64,000 nucleotides of DNA from the NCBI GenBank assembly GCA_036245805.1, contig BTRK01000004.1, positions 33,031,541 to 33,095,540 on the forward strand. The letters run 5' to 3'. Position 1 is the first letter of the stretch, and every line of letters starts with the position of its first letter. This DNA comes from Pristionchus mayeri. Its lineage: Eukaryota; Nematoda; Chromadorea; Rhabditida; Neodiplogasteridae. Positions 1-12,700 of this stretch are shown piece after piece. The notes under the pieces were generated by a model. The model worked only from the letters and a program-made list of their open reading frames with translations. It was not told the origin of the DNA and searched no databases. Position numbers and translations under genes: made by a program.

Positions 1-939
1 GTCTGACACTCCCCCAAACTCTCATTGTCTAGATTTCATTTTTGACTTCATTGCACCGGGTTGGATCTTGCACCGGGTTGGATCTCCCACTTTGAGTGCT
101 AATATCCCGGTTACAGTGACACATTAAGCAAAATTGACCTCTGATCGACCCCGGCTCATTTTTCGAGATATATCGATCTATTCAAATCAGATCCTGAGAA
201 TGTTAATTTAAACCATGATACATTCAAGGTCAATTTTCTCGAAAACCAATGGAAAGGTGCAGCTCAAATTTTAACTGAGCATGCATCTGAACGAAAGCTG
301 TCGAATGAGGTGCAGGCGTCGAAAATGCGGACACTGCTGTGAAACTTTCGCCATTTAAACTTTTCCTGATCGCTTGAACTTTCTTTTCCACAGTCAATTG
401 TCACTTACACCGCTCTCTTCTGAGCGCGCGGCCAAGAATGGTGGGAGTTCCTTCGAATTTTCCGTGGAAAAGAAAGTTCAAACGATTAGTAAAAGTTTAA
501 ATCGCGAAAGTTTCACAGCAGTGTCCGCATTTTCGACGCCAGCACCTCGTTCGACAGCTCTCGTTCAGATGCATGCGCTCTTAAAATTTGAGCTGCACCT
601 TTCCATTAGTTTTCGAGAAAATTGACCTTGAATGCAGCATGGTTTAATTAACATTCTCAGGATCTGATTTGAATAGATCGATAGAGCTCGAAAAATGAGC
701 CGGGGTCGCTCAGAGGTCAATTTTGATCAATCTGTCACGGTAGCCGGGATATTAGCACTCAAAGTGGGAGGTGCCAAGATCCGACCCGGTGCAATGATGT
801 CCAAAATGACATCTGGACAATGAGACTTTGGGGGAGTGTCAGACATCCCTCAGGATACCTAAAATCGGATAGAGCCCATTTCACGATATTTCCTCCATTC
901 CCAAGAATGGCGATTTTAGCTCGATTGTCTCGTGAATGG
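1..939. mobile_element. Foldback element, left end cut by window
   Basis: Two long arms (about 1-391 and 463-939) are imperfect reverse complements around a ~70 base spacer. Arm landmarks are TCTGACACTCCCCC at base 2 and its complement near 830-843. The complete copy is 32095-33128. No transposase is seen inside, and the short open frames within it mirror each other and look non-coding. Confidence 0.75.
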
Positions 940-1148
940 CGTAGTATGGTGATGTTATGCAGCTACTCTGTGATCGCGATAAACGTAAAACGTAAACGTA
1001 AGTTGAGGCACGTTCGCCGGGTAACAAGATTTGTATATGCAAATGTAGGGTAGCACATACTGGTTACAATGAAGCAACTCCCACGTCGCTACGCCCATTC
1101 GCAAATTAATGGTGAATTGTTGTGTAAATGTCGGTTGTGCAGCTGTCA

Positions 1149-1166
1149 CCACCCCCCCCCCCCCCC
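1149..1166 (+). repeat. Poly-C run
   Basis: Run of 15 C in this copy and 16 C at the corresponding place near 33341-33356. It is the only length difference noticed between the two 4 kb direct repeats, and it shifts their offset from 32189 to 32190. Confidence 0.85.
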
Positions 1167-1398
1167 GAAAGTTCGTATGGGTGCAATGGTGAGATGCCAC
1201 CATTTTTCAAAAACCATCATGTGAGAACTTCAGTATCGTCACTTTATTTTTGCAACTTTCATCTCAGAATTATGGACTAAGAAACCGTGCTTCGAAGAAC
1301 AATTACCTCGCACACCCCGTCAAGTGGGGGTAGAAAGCTCATTTGCATGGCAAATCGATTTTCTGCTCATGTTCGCCATCTCATTTTGGCCTATTTTT

Positions 1399-1452
1399 AA
1401 ACAATAGGAACCCCACGAACCAATGAGTCGGTTCGTGGGGTTCCTATTGTTT
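1399..1452. repeat. Perfect 23-bp hairpin
   Basis: Bases 1399-1421 are the exact reverse complement of 1430-1452, with an 8-base loop (AATGAGTC). If transcribed it would fold into a strong stem. It recurs at 33589-33642. It may be a tiny foldback unit or a small-RNA precursor; no mature product can be inferred. Confidence 0.8.
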
Positions 1453-1687
1453 CGCCCCCCATGAATTCCAATTTCTCTTTAATTTTTTGAGAAACATATC
1501 ATCGCTTGGTGTGACTCTTCGAGTTCTACTTTACTCTCATTCATATCCCTCATTCATTGCTTTTGAAACATAAATTTGTAATAAAACGATGATTGACGAG
1601 GCTCAAATTGAAAGTCATTTTTGGTGGAAAAATAACAATTTTTGGTGAATATTCCATTCTTTTCGAACCTTAGACCCTACTCCTCAC

Positions 1688-1976
1688 ATGTCAGAGGAAG
1701 ATGAAGCTATCAACATGGACATTATACAGAACGTTGGGCAAACCCCTTGCCCACAATGTGATGGCATATACTTTTAAATTTCCTCATTATTCCTTAGCAA
1801 CATCCATTAGAGTGCTCGAAAGTCAGTGAAATCGCCTAAAAACGACTGTTTTGCGCACCTCAGACCCTACTCCCCAGAGGAGGGTGAAGCTATCAACATG
1901 GCGATTGTGCAGAAAGTTGTGCAAACCCCTTGCCCACAATCTGATGGTACAGAATTTTAAATTTCCTCCTTATTCC
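1688..1976 (+). other. Two related coding-like segments with a CPQC/CPQS motif
   Basis: Bases 1688-1777 read as a 29-residue peptide starting MSEEDEAINM and containing GQTPCPQCDG before TAA. Bases 1857-1958 give a related frame with EEGEAINMAIVQ and VQTPCPQSDG before a stop. The shared residues are offset by ~180 bases, so this is a tandem duplication of a coding-like unit inside a transposon-like element. The two cysteines survive only in the first copy. No function is recognised; it may be a captured exon fragment. Repeated at about 33878-34166. Confidence 0.35.
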
Positions 1977-2554
1977 TCAGCTATGTTCATTAATGTGCGA
2001 AAAACCCTGCAATTCAGACCCCTCCGTTGTTTCGTTATTCCCCGAATGAATGGGATTGGTGATGCCACGCAAATGAGCTTTTTCCCCCTCTTGGCGGGGT
2101 GTGCCTCGGAATGAGTGGGTGGGAATCGTCGGATCGAATTTACATTCTCGAAACCCTCATCTCGTAACTGTTTTTCTCGTAATCATTATTAGTTTCCAGG
2201 CCCATTTTCGCTCGACTAATTCGTAATAATCGGTTGAAAACTCTTCCCAGCCTTCTCTAAATGCAACTCATAATTGAAAAATGGCAATTTAAGAAACATG
2301 AAGGCCACGGTTACATGGAAAAGTTCCAGATCGAAAAATTACGAGGTTCTGAGAATATAAATCCGAATTGACGAGTTTCTACCCTCTAATTCTAAGAGAA
2401 TTGGTCCTCGAATTCTCGCCCGATCATTCTGATACGAGAGTTTCGCGATAAAATTTACGCTTCGAAAGTGATATGAAAGATGTTTTCGGAAAAATAGTGA
2501 CATCTCACCATTGCACCTTCGTATGTAAAATCTTGGAAATTTCATTAATATTTG

Positions 2555-2818
2555 CATTTTGCTCGCCTAGTGCGACTCGCGAGTGCATTCCAATCACCTT
2601 CTTCTCTATTTGCGGGGTCGCCCTCCTCACAGTGGAAGGACTGGATGGAGTAATGAAAATTACTCGCAGTAATCAATGGAAAATCACTCGCGATTTGACT
2701 CACCGAGTCAGCTCTGCTAGGCGAGTCATTCTCCACGATTTGCTCGTATGTTACCGGTGCAGACGAGTGGGAGTGAACATAATTTCCCGAGTGCGAGTAA
2801 ACGACGGTAGTGTTGGCG
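2555..2818 (+). repeat. Right terminal inverted repeat of Mutator-like element (copy 1)
   Basis: Ends with AAACGACGGTAGTGTTGGCG. Its reverse complement aligns over ~290 bases, at roughly three quarters identity by eye, with 27933-28225. A third copy is 34745-35008. Confidence 0.65.
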
Positions 2819-2915
2819 TCATTCCTTTACTTATTTTTTCATATATCATATATATTTTTCATATATCATATAATATTTTTTCATATATGCGCCTTAATTT
2901 TTCCGAAATGATTCT

Positions 2916-5900
2916 ACTGATAATTCCATTGCTATGAAGTCACCAAGAGTTCCCGTTGTGGAACTCACTGAGGTCTACCGAGCACCTCCTTCCCTCGTCG
3001 CCCCCTACAACAGACTCGCATATGGAGGCAAACTCGTTTCCAAGAAGGTCGGCGTGTCTTTTCCTTTCGAAAAACAATATTAATTGTCAATTCTAATCAT
3101 GAATTAAAGTCACTTGAAACCTTTTGCGATTGGTACGGCAGCTTTCACATGCGGGTTCAGTGGATAGAATGTGCTTTATAGGCGAGTTAGGTGGCTTATA
3201 TAGTGAGCAAACGGAGTGAAGAGCACATGAAAAGGTGCTTGGGGAGTACCGCATGCGATATTACAACGAGAAACCCTGAGCATCTCCGTCTGGGGGTGGA
3301 GACGGTAGCGTATACATGCGCATATTGCTTCAGGCTGAAGGAGACTCTCCATTGAGCGAAATCGGTCTCGTCGATGCCGGAATGCCCCAGTTGATGTTCA
3401 TCGAAGTGGATGGGAAACAGGAAAGGGATGAGGAGAGCAAGTCTCTCTACAACGAGGAGGAAATCAAAACATTCCATAAGTATACCATCTTGTAATTCTC
3501 GAACAAGAGTATTTGTGGTGTTGGTGTGAATGTTGGAAAACAAAATAAGATATCTTCCAATATTTTCCACTATATGAATATGAAAATTGAAAATGGTTAA
3601 AATTCATTACAGACTGCTGAGTAAATTTCCGAAGGAGTGGAAGGACGAGATTATGGTGATCTGCATCTATGCTGAGCAGAAGAGGAGGTACGGTGTGATT
3701 TATCAGCTCACTTTTTATTTCTAGAGTCGAAGCAGTTCTCGACAAGGATTTCACTATTCTCACCGTCGATTCTGCTCAGGTTATTTTGACAGAATGTTTA
3801 ATAGAATATATAGTTCCAAATTTTGCACAATTATTTTGGCATGTCTTTCGCATCATTCCCATAACTTCGATATTCCACTCCATTTGAATCCTGGAAAAGA
3901 ATTTTCTTTCGAATTGCACAAAATTCGCTGCACGAAAATCACGAATTGCCATACCTCGTAGAGTGGGCGGACTTTAAATTACGAAGAGTGCCATGAACTG
4001 TTTCTGACTTATTATTTGTTATGCCAAGCATAAATATCAAAGCAAATTATATCAAGTGATTAATTAGAAACGAATTTTGTGATGCAACAAATAATTTTGT
4101 TTTATGTGAGCCCAACGGGAGAGGGACAGAGAAAGAGAGGGGCCTCCTTGCAGTAGGAAAATTTATTTCGATTTGATAGAGCTCTTCTGAGAGATTATAT
4201 GAAATCGAATCTACCCATATACACAATGTTAAAACAGCTCGCAATTCATCATGAGTAGCGGTTTAGCCTTGGCTCACAATGAAAAGGATCCCAGAAGTCA
4301 TTGAATTTAAAGTCATTGTCAGTCGATACAGACAGTCGATTCTTTAAAGGAAAAAAATCAAAAAGGTTTTAGCAGTGTCGAAATCATTGTATCATCGATC
4401 TCGGTGTGAATAATCTCATGAGCTTGAATCCACGCCGCATCAAAAGCGAAAAATCAAAAGAATATCGTAGACGAAGAATACTTAATAAATAGCTTCATTG
4501 GTAGCTCAAAACACAATAAACAAATTGTACAGCGAACGATAACTTGCAAATCTTTCAATTACTTGAACAAATAAGCAAACTCGTAATGGGAATGAAGCAA
4601 ATTGATCTACAACAACGTGAAGAATCTGATAAAATTAACAACAGGACAATTCATGGCTATTCACTTGATGTCATCAGCTCTTATTTTGGTGAAGTCATCG
4701 CCGTTGACTACGGTACTCCACGGCTGATTCATAGTGAGCAGAGGAGCGTAGCCGAGAACGATGAGAGCCTTCTGCTGACGAGATACAGAAACGTTGCATC
4801 TGAAAGACTCATTGATCTACCGTTGCTATATTACAAACGCGCACTAAATCAACCAGGAAAAGAAGGTAATTGTTCTTCAAAGAAATTTCCTAATATTTTC
4901 AGCATATGATATTTTGAAAAAATAGGTCCTTGTTTTGATAATCCATTCCAGAAAAAAACAATTGGCTCCGGAGGGTAGCAATCACCTCTCCTTGCTGTTG
5001 AAGAAGGCTCCCTCCTTGGGGATCTGAGTACGGGTAGTAAGGAGAATGACGATGGGCTTCTCCTTGCCCTGAAATTTGCATGTGCTAAAACGGTGATATT
5101 CTTCAGTTCACATACCATCTTTATAAATCCTAGAGTATTCCATAATAAATTGACAATTAACAATATTATTAAGTCATGATATTTTTGTTATTCCAAACAA
5201 TGAAACATAAGAGAGACTATCTGAGAGGATTCACGTACACCCGTACAGCGAAAAATAGATTTCCAATTTGAATAGCCGCCTAGGGTCAACTTTTCACGTA
5301 GATCACGAAAATCGGCCTTAGAGAGCCGTATCTCTGACCCCTCATTCTCTGTCCTGTGCCGAAGTGGGCGGTCGGTTTTTGAAACTTTTGTTTGGAAAAT
5401 GGGAAAAATTGCCCCCAAATTCCCAACAATTGAAAAATTTGAGGTCGAAAAACTTGCTATCTCAATATTTCACGAGAAAAGATTTTCTGGCGTGTTTTCA
5501 TCCGTAGAATCCGAATTTCCATATCACAGTTCACAAGACGTCTACCTAAAAAAGATTTCTGCAAAAAATCGATTTTTTCGTTCAAAATTGTCCAAGTCCG
5601 AGGTCTTCGGTCGAGCATTTCACTTTATGCCAGAACACTTTTTGCTTTGCCAATTTCGTACACTGGGGTACTTTTGCATGAGGAATATAATGAAATCATT
5701 TATTTTTCCCCTTTTGGAATAAAATTTTTCAGGGTGACAATTTTTAGATTTCAAAAGGCCAGAACTTTTTTCACAAATGAGCTAGCCTGTCACTGCCAAC
5801 AGAAAAATGCTTATCTCGTCGAGATCTTTCAGAAGTACTATATCACAGGTATCACGAGTCGATGAAGCAAAAATAAGTCCATCACGAACAATTTCTAAAA

Positions 5901-8900
5901 AATATTTTTAAAATCGGTCATACTGGGGTATATTACTATCCCAGACATAAGAATACGAATGATCCAAGTTATTTGTCCGAGAGCCGTCAATTAGGAATTC
6001 TCCGGTTTTGTTCCCGGCTATACCGTATATAAGCTCCCAGATAAGCTAGAGAGGCGGCAATGGTCTTAAAAAATGCAGAAAATTATTTTGAGAAACTTTT
6101 ATGTTGAAAGTGAATTGCGAAACTCAAAAAGAAAAATTCGTTTGCTGAAAAACTGAATTCTAGAGAGAAAAATAAATATTTTCGCAATGATGTACGAGAG
6201 TTCCTGGGAATTTTATTGCATATTTTGGAAGAACAACTTCCGTATTGTATAATAAAAAAATAAAAATGGCAAAACGGTGGGGGTTCATAGTCTCATTTTC
6301 CGCATTCAATGTGTAGTAGTCGGAACTTCACTTCTGAAATACCAAAAATTATCATTCCGGTTAACTATATTTCACTCTCTGGTACCTTTTTATGATGTTT
6401 CCAAACCATTAAAGTTAAATTACTGTGCGAAATTCGAAATTTCCAACTTTTGAAAAATAGGCTTTTCGCATCCTCGGATGAGCACGATTTTCATCATTTA
6501 AAACTTAAAATTTATAAACACGGTACAGTCAAATACAGTCGATTGGGATAGTATATGCCACCGTCAACACAAGTAATGTCATGCGGCATCATCGAAAGTT
6601 GTATTCTTTCCAAATTTATCGGACAAATATCGCTCCAGCGAAGGTTCGGAAATAGATAAAATTATGTTTTGATAACATTATTCAGAATATCGATACAATT
6701 ACATATGCAAAATTTTCTTGGGGGCAGGTAAATCTGAAAAAAACAATTAAAATTCCACTAATTAAAATGTTTCTGAAAATCAACATTTGCAAATCTCATT
6801 TTTTTCAGAATTTCTAAAATTAAGAAATATGAAATGCGTTATAGATTTTCAGACTCATTTACCCCCAAGAATATTTTTCATGATGTAATTGCATCGATTT
6901 TCTTAGTAATCTTACCAAAAAATAATTTTAGGTCATTACGTACCTTCGATGGAGCGATATTTGCCCGATAAATTTGAAAAGAATACAACTTTCGATGATG
7001 CCGCATGACATTACTTTTCTTGACGGTGGCATATACTATCCCAATCGACTGTATTTGACCGTACCGTGTTTATAAATTTTAAGTTTTAAATGATGAAAAT
7101 CGTGCTCATCCGAGGATGCGAAAAGCGTATTTTTCAAGTTCGAAATTTCGAATTTCGGACAGTAATTTAACTTTAATGGTCTGGAAACATCATAAAAATG
7201 TACCAGAGGCTGAAATATAGTTAACCGGAATGATAATTTTTGGTATTTCAGAAGTGAAGTTCCGACTACTACACATTGAATGCGGAAAATGAGACTATGA
7301 ACCCCCACCGTTTTGCCATTTTTATTTTTTTATTATACAATACGGAAGTTGTTCTTCCAAAATATGCAATAAAATTCCCAGGAACTCTCGTAAATCATTG
7401 CGAAAATATTTGTTTTTCTCTCTAGAATTCAGTTTTTCAGCTAACGAATTTTTCTTTTTGAGTTTCGCAATTCACTTTTAACATAAAAGTTTCTCAAAAT
7501 AATTTTCTGCATTTTTTAAGACCATTGCCGCCTCTCTAGCTTATCTGGGAGCTTATATACGGTATAGCCGGGAACAAAACCGGAGAATTCCTAATTGACG
7601 GCTCTCGGACAAATAACTTGGATCATTCGTATTCTTATGTCTGGGATAGTAATATACCCCAGTATGACCGATTTTAAAAATATTTTTTAGAAATTGTTCG
7701 TGATGGACTTATTTTTGCTTCATCGACTCGTGATACCTGTGATATAGTACTTCTGAAAGATCTCGACGAGATAAGCATTTTTCTGTTGGCAGTGACAGGC
7801 TAGCTCATTTGTGAAAAAAGTTCTGGCCTTTTGAAATCTAAAAATTGTCACCCTGAAAAATTTTATTCCAAAAGGGGAAAAATAAATGATTTCATTATAT
7901 TCCTCATGCAAAAGTACCCCAGTGTACGAAATTGGCAAAGCAAAAAGTGTTCTGGCATAAAGTGAAATGCTCGACCGAAGACCTCGGACTTGGACAATTT
8001 TGAACGAAAAAATCGATTTTTTGCAGAAATCTTTTTTAGGTAGACGTCTTGTGAACTGTGATATGGAAATTCGGATTCTACGGATGAAAACACGCCAGAA
8101 AATCTTTTCTCGTGAAATATTGAGATAGCAAGTTTTTCGACCTCAAATTTTTCAATTGTTGGGAATTTGGGGGCAATTTTTCCCATTTTCCAAACAAAAG
8201 TTTCAAAAACCGACCGCCCACTTCGGCACAGGACAGAGAATGAGGGGTCAGAGATACGGCTCTCTAAGGCCGATTTTCGTGATCTACGTGAAAAGTTGAC
8301 CCTAGGCGGCTATTCAAATTGGAAATCTATTTTTCGCTGTACGGGTGTACGTGAATCCTCTCAGATAGTCTCTCTTATGTTTCATTGTTTGGAATAACAA
8401 AAATATCATGACTTAATAATATTGTTAATTGTCAATTTATTATGGAATACTCTAGGATTTATAAAGATGGTATGTGAACTGAAGAATATCACCGTTTTAG
8501 CACATGCAAATTTCAGGGCAAGGAGAAGCCCATCGTCATTCTCCTTACTACCCGTACTCAGATCCCCAAGGAGGGAGCCTTCTTCAACAGCAAGGAGAGG
8601 TGATTGCTACCCTCCGGAGCCAATTGTTTTTTTCTGGAATGGATTATCAAAACAAGGACCTATTTTTTCAAAATATCATATGCTGAAAATATTAGGAAAT
8701 TTCTTTGAAGAACAATTACCTTCTTTTCCTGGTTGATTTAGTGCGCGTTTGTAATATAGCAACGGTAGATCAATGAGTCTTTCAGATGCAACGTTTCTGT
8801 ATCTCGTCAGCAGAAGGCTCTCATCGTTCTCGGCTACGCTCCTCTGCTCACTATGAATCAGCCGTGGAGTACCGTAGTCAACGGCGATGACTTCACCAAA

Positions 8901-8924
8901 ATAAGAGCTGATGACATCAAGTGA
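2916..8924 (+). CDS. UPF1-like SF1 helicase, 3' half (copy 1)
   Basis: C-terminal RecA half of a UPF1/DNA2-NAM7-like SF1 helicase. Proposed exons: ~2916-3047 (ends PYNRLAYGGKLVSKK), 3334-3479, 3613-3687, 3725-3779, 8517-8599 and 8786-8924 (TGA). The third exon carries IMVICIYAEQKRR, the next two join TVDSAQ to GKEKPIVILLTTRT (motif V), and the last has CNVSVSRQQKALIVLG (motif VI). Junction phases agree with the two paralogues in this window. Motifs I-III are not here: upstream of ~2820 is the right end of a Mutator-like element, so the 5' half is lost or lies left of the window. The 4.7 kb intron 3780-8516 is filled by a giant inverted repeat. Exons up to 3779 are identical to the 35106-36719 copy, whereas the last two exons are clearly divergent from it. 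It may be a pseudogene fragment. Confidence 0.65.
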
Positions 8925-9585
8925 ATAGCCATGAATTGTCCTGTTGTTAATTTTATCAGATTCTTCACGTTGTTGTAGATCAATTTGCTTCATTCCCATT
9001 ACGAGTTTGCTTATTTGTTCAAGTAATTGAAAGATTTGCAAGTTATCGTTCGCTGTACAATTTGTTTATTGTGTTTTGAGCTACCAATGAAGCTATTTAT
9101 TAAGTATTCTTCGTCTACGATATTCTTTTGATTTTTCGCTTTTGATGCGGCGTGGATTCAAGCTCATGAGATTATTCACACCGAGATCGATGATACAATG
9201 ATTTCGACACTGCTAAAACCTTTTTGATTTTTTTCCTTTAAAGAATCGACTGTCTGTATCGACTGACAATGACTTTAAATTCAATGACTTCTGGGATCCT
9301 TTTCATTGTGAGCCAAGGCTAAACCGCTACTCATGATGAATTGCGAGCTGTTTTAACATTGTGTATATGGGTAGATTCGATTTCATATAATCTCTCAGAA
9401 GAGCTCTATCAAATCGAAATAAATTTTCCTACTGCAAGGAGGCCCCTCTCTTTCTCTGTCCCTCTCCCGTTGGGCTCACATAAAACAAAATTATTTGTTG
9501 CATCACAAAATTCGTTTCTAATTAATCACTTGATATAATTTGCTTTGATATTTATGCTTGGCATAACAAATAATAAGTCAGAAAC
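4000..9585. repeat. Giant palindrome (5.6 kb inverted repeat)
   Basis: Base 4000 pairs with 9585 and the symmetry centre is 6792.5. The arms look identical from 4000 to about 6100, then differ at scattered positions, and the last ~60-100 bases either side of the centre do not pair. The inner part (~5190-8395) resembles the 17.3-20.4 kb palindrome (shared CTATCTGAGAGGATT and CTTTTCACGTAGA), so it is a foldback element. The outer 1.2 kb of each arm carries helicase exons. At 4038-4061 there is also a remnant reading IKANYIK-stop, like the helicase C-terminus at 9733. Either an inverted duplication nucleated at a foldback element, or an assembler loop-back. Confidence 0.85.
4661..5068 (-). pseudogene. 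Inverted copies of helicase motif V and VI exons
   Basis: By palindrome symmetry, 4986-5068 is an antisense copy of exon 8517-8599 (motif V side) and 4661-4799 an antisense copy of exon 8786-8924 (motif VI and C-terminus). They lie inside the intron of the plus-strand helicase. A primary transcript through 4000-9585 would contain both orientations and could fold into long double-stranded RNA. Confidence 0.6.
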
Positions 9586-9732
9586 GATCGAAAATAAATA
9601 TTATTGAAATTCGATTAACTACAAAAATTATTACTGGGATTAAGTAGAATCCACACAAATGAATCATCTTGTGAGATAATAATTATTGAACACAGAAGCT
9701 AATCACAATATGGAAGGACAGCATCCAATTAA

Positions 9733-12700
9733 TCACTTGATATCATTTGCTTTGATTCGAGTGAAGTCGTCCTCGTTAACTACCGTACTCCACGATTTGC
9801 TCGTACGAAGCAGAAGACGCTTTCCGAGAATGATGAGAGCTTTCTGTTGACGGGAAACGGCAACGTTGCATCGGAAAAAAACACAGCAGGTTATTGCAGC
9901 GGAACAGAGATATTGCAACTTCGGCAAAAGTCTTTCTAGACTTTTTAATAAAAACAGTGACTACCAGTTCATCTTCCCGAAACCACATAATAGCTCGAAT
10001 TATACCCTTGTTTGTATTGTGCCCAACCACAACCCAGCCTGCCAAGATACATACCATTGTTTTGCAATATTCGTCATAGTTTTAGTATGTTTATCAGAAC
10101 CAATGGAAACCCTACAGAAAGGATGGAGAATTTCGATCATTTGAACAATATGAAAAAACACAAAAAAATATATAAAAATTACCTCTCGAGATTGCAGAAG
10201 AAACTATTGGCGCCCGTGCGAGTAGTCATCAGAATTACGATAGGGCTCTCCTTACCCTGAAATCAAAAATGTTCTAATTTGAACTACGAAACACCGTTAA
10301 TATCACAAAGTAAAACCCAACTTTGGAATCCATTCAATAATATGCTCATCAGTGTTTTCTAACTAGCAACCTAAGCATTGTTTTTAAGCATACATATCTC
10401 AAAAATTATATCGCAAAAAATCAGATCGAAGCATAAAACTCGCAGTAATTCATAAATGTGTCAAATTGCAAGCATAGGCAATTGAACCTGTGCGGAATCG
10501 ACAGTGTGAACAGTGTACTGCTTATCGTGACGTGACTTCAACGGGTACACTTTCTGGAGTTTCCTTTCAACCCTGGAACAACACCTCATGTAGATTGAGC
10601 TAACATAGAACTTGATTAAGATGAGAGATCTATAAATACAAGGTCTTTGTGGTACACTTTTTCGAACAACAGTTATTTCAACGTTACCTTCTCTTCTGAT
10701 CTTTGTAGAAGCAGATTATCATGATATCCTCTTTCCATGAGCGAGGGAATTTTTTCAGAAGGCTAAACGATGATTTCTGAAACCCGACGATGGAACTGAA
10801 TGATCCATGCAATCTCGAACTGACCGAAAGAGTACATTGACTTCTTCTTCATTTGACCTCGACTTAGTCGTCTCATTGTACTCCTCGCTACCATTAACGT
10901 CGATGAGAAGCAATTGGGGCAATCCGTAATGGATTAAGTCGATGCTGCCATCACTCAATGGATATTCTCCTTCGGCCTGAATCAGATACTAAAGTTAATT
11001 GCTGTAAAAACATTTGAAAATTGGAATCCTATCTAATAAAAGAGTCACTTGAATGCATTTCTAAATACGAGTCAATATAAAATCGTTCGTACTCGTAGTA
11101 TTTTGATTTCAGATTTTCAAATTCTAAAGTATACGCTGACCTTCTTTGAGATGAGTCTTCCTTCATAGGCGAGTCTGTTGTATGGGCCGACAAGAGAAGG
11201 AGGTGCTCGATAGACCTCATTCAGTTCCACCACGGGCACTTTTCCTGTCTTCATTGCCACGGAAAGAGCCGGTCTTCCCGCCAATTCCTGGCCCAGGCTC
11301 TTCCCATCGTACATGAAAGGAGGCAACTGACGGTCGTCTCCGATCAGAACGATCTTCGCCTGAACCATGATTTTCCAATTGATTTTTTTAATTTTCTCAT
11401 TATTTTCCCTGTTTGATTTTAGCATTTTCTAGGAATTCACATCCATCAAAAATTTTTTTTTAAATGTATACAACAATCTTAGTTATTATTAACCCTAAAT
11501 ATCGTTACAACCATATAATGGAGTACTGACGTGAGGGAATCTACGAATGATGGCGTAGAGGGCTGCTTCCGGCAGCAGCGAAGCCTCATCAATGATGATT
11601 CTCGTGACACGGGGCAGCAATTGACGGAGCTTGCCTTCAGTGTACATCTTGAAGAACACCAATCCCACAGTCGAGAGAATAATCTGAAGAAAATATTTGA
11701 TTAACTCGCTCTATCGTAATATTTTTGAGGTTGAACAAATGTAAATATTCCATAAACAATAGTAAAATCGACCTCTGGCTTCACAACATCCTGCTCGAAC
11801 GCCCTTCTGTGCTTAGTGATGCATCTCCCTTTCTCTTCCTTCTCCCGTTTTTCCTTCTCCTCCTTGGTTTCTTTCCCTTCTTTACGGTTGTCAACCTCCG
11901 GGTCCTCCTGTTCCTTCTCTACCATTTCGCGAATGATCTGAATGAAACTATTTTTATTCGAAACTGTATTCTTCAATTCCGAAAACTTTATCTAATCACT
12001 TCTCCACTCTTCCATTCCTCCATGTCCGCACCGTCCATAAGATCAGAGAAATCGAAAGGAGCAGGGGCGTTGAAATCCAACTTCTTTGATGATTTCACAT
12101 TGTAAACCTGCCCTCCTCCATAATAAAACTTTTTGAGAGCTGCTCCCATGTTGTCTACGGCCACCTAGGAACGAAACGATATATTATTTAGATTAAAATG
12201 AATTAATTTAATTTAGGCATAAAACGAAAAAAACAGGATTATAATAATATATTAACAGGGGCCAAAATCCATTTTTTTCTTATTTTTTCACTTACATTCT
12301 GCACCGAGAGAAGCAGCTGCACCGTACTCTCCTCTTCTTCTTCAATTTCCTTCCCTTTTCTGGTCCTGATCATAATCGTCTCCGACATTCGGCCGACCTC
12401 TGCAGCCATTGCGGCCGCTACCGTAGTCTTGCCTGAATTGATACTCTCACTCTAGATTCTAAATACCATCAAATAGGTTCGAGGATTAAAAAATATCGTA
12501 TTTTAGTTATTCCCGGTATCCAAACAAAAACCCAAAAATATGAAATCAAGAGAATGTTTGCTTGCCTGATCCGGGCGGTGAACGAATGCAGAAGACACGC
12601 GGTCCGTCAGCGTCTGCGTACAGGCGGACGGCGCGTGACTGCGCCTCGTTGAGCCTGAGGACGCCTCCACCACGAAGCCGCGTCTCCCGATGCTTCACGG

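Larger units (their letters stand above)
1172..2535. mobile_element. Nested terminal-inverted-repeat elements
   Basis: Two nested pairs of inverted repeats. The outer pair is ~1172-1215 and ~2490-2535 (both contain GGTGCAATGGTGAGATG or its complement). The inner pair is ~1306-1355 and ~2060-2109 (CACACCCCG...AGCTCATTTGC on the left, its complement on the right). The interior holds a perfect hairpin and two related coding-like segments. A second copy is at 33362-34725. Confidence 0.55.
1..2818 (+). mobile_element. Right end of Mutator-like element (copy 1, cut by window start)
   Basis: Same sequence as 32190-35008. It ends with a ~260-290 bp repeat (about 2555-2818) that is the inverted counterpart of 27933-28225, the left end of the complete element. 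It contains a foldback element (to ~939), nested smaller elements (1172-2535) and a 23-bp perfect hairpin. The transposase gene, if present in this copy, lies left of the window. Confidence 0.6.

Noticed and set aside
2473..2937. 154-residue frame over the MULE right end
   Set aside because: Overlaps the terminal inverted repeat and AT-rich tandem units; no domain and no matching frame in the left repeat.
5399..8186. Mirrored 107-, 76- and 72-residue frames in the palindrome arms as genes
   Set aside because: Low-complexity AT-rich frames without splice sites or similarity; present in both arms only because of symmetry.
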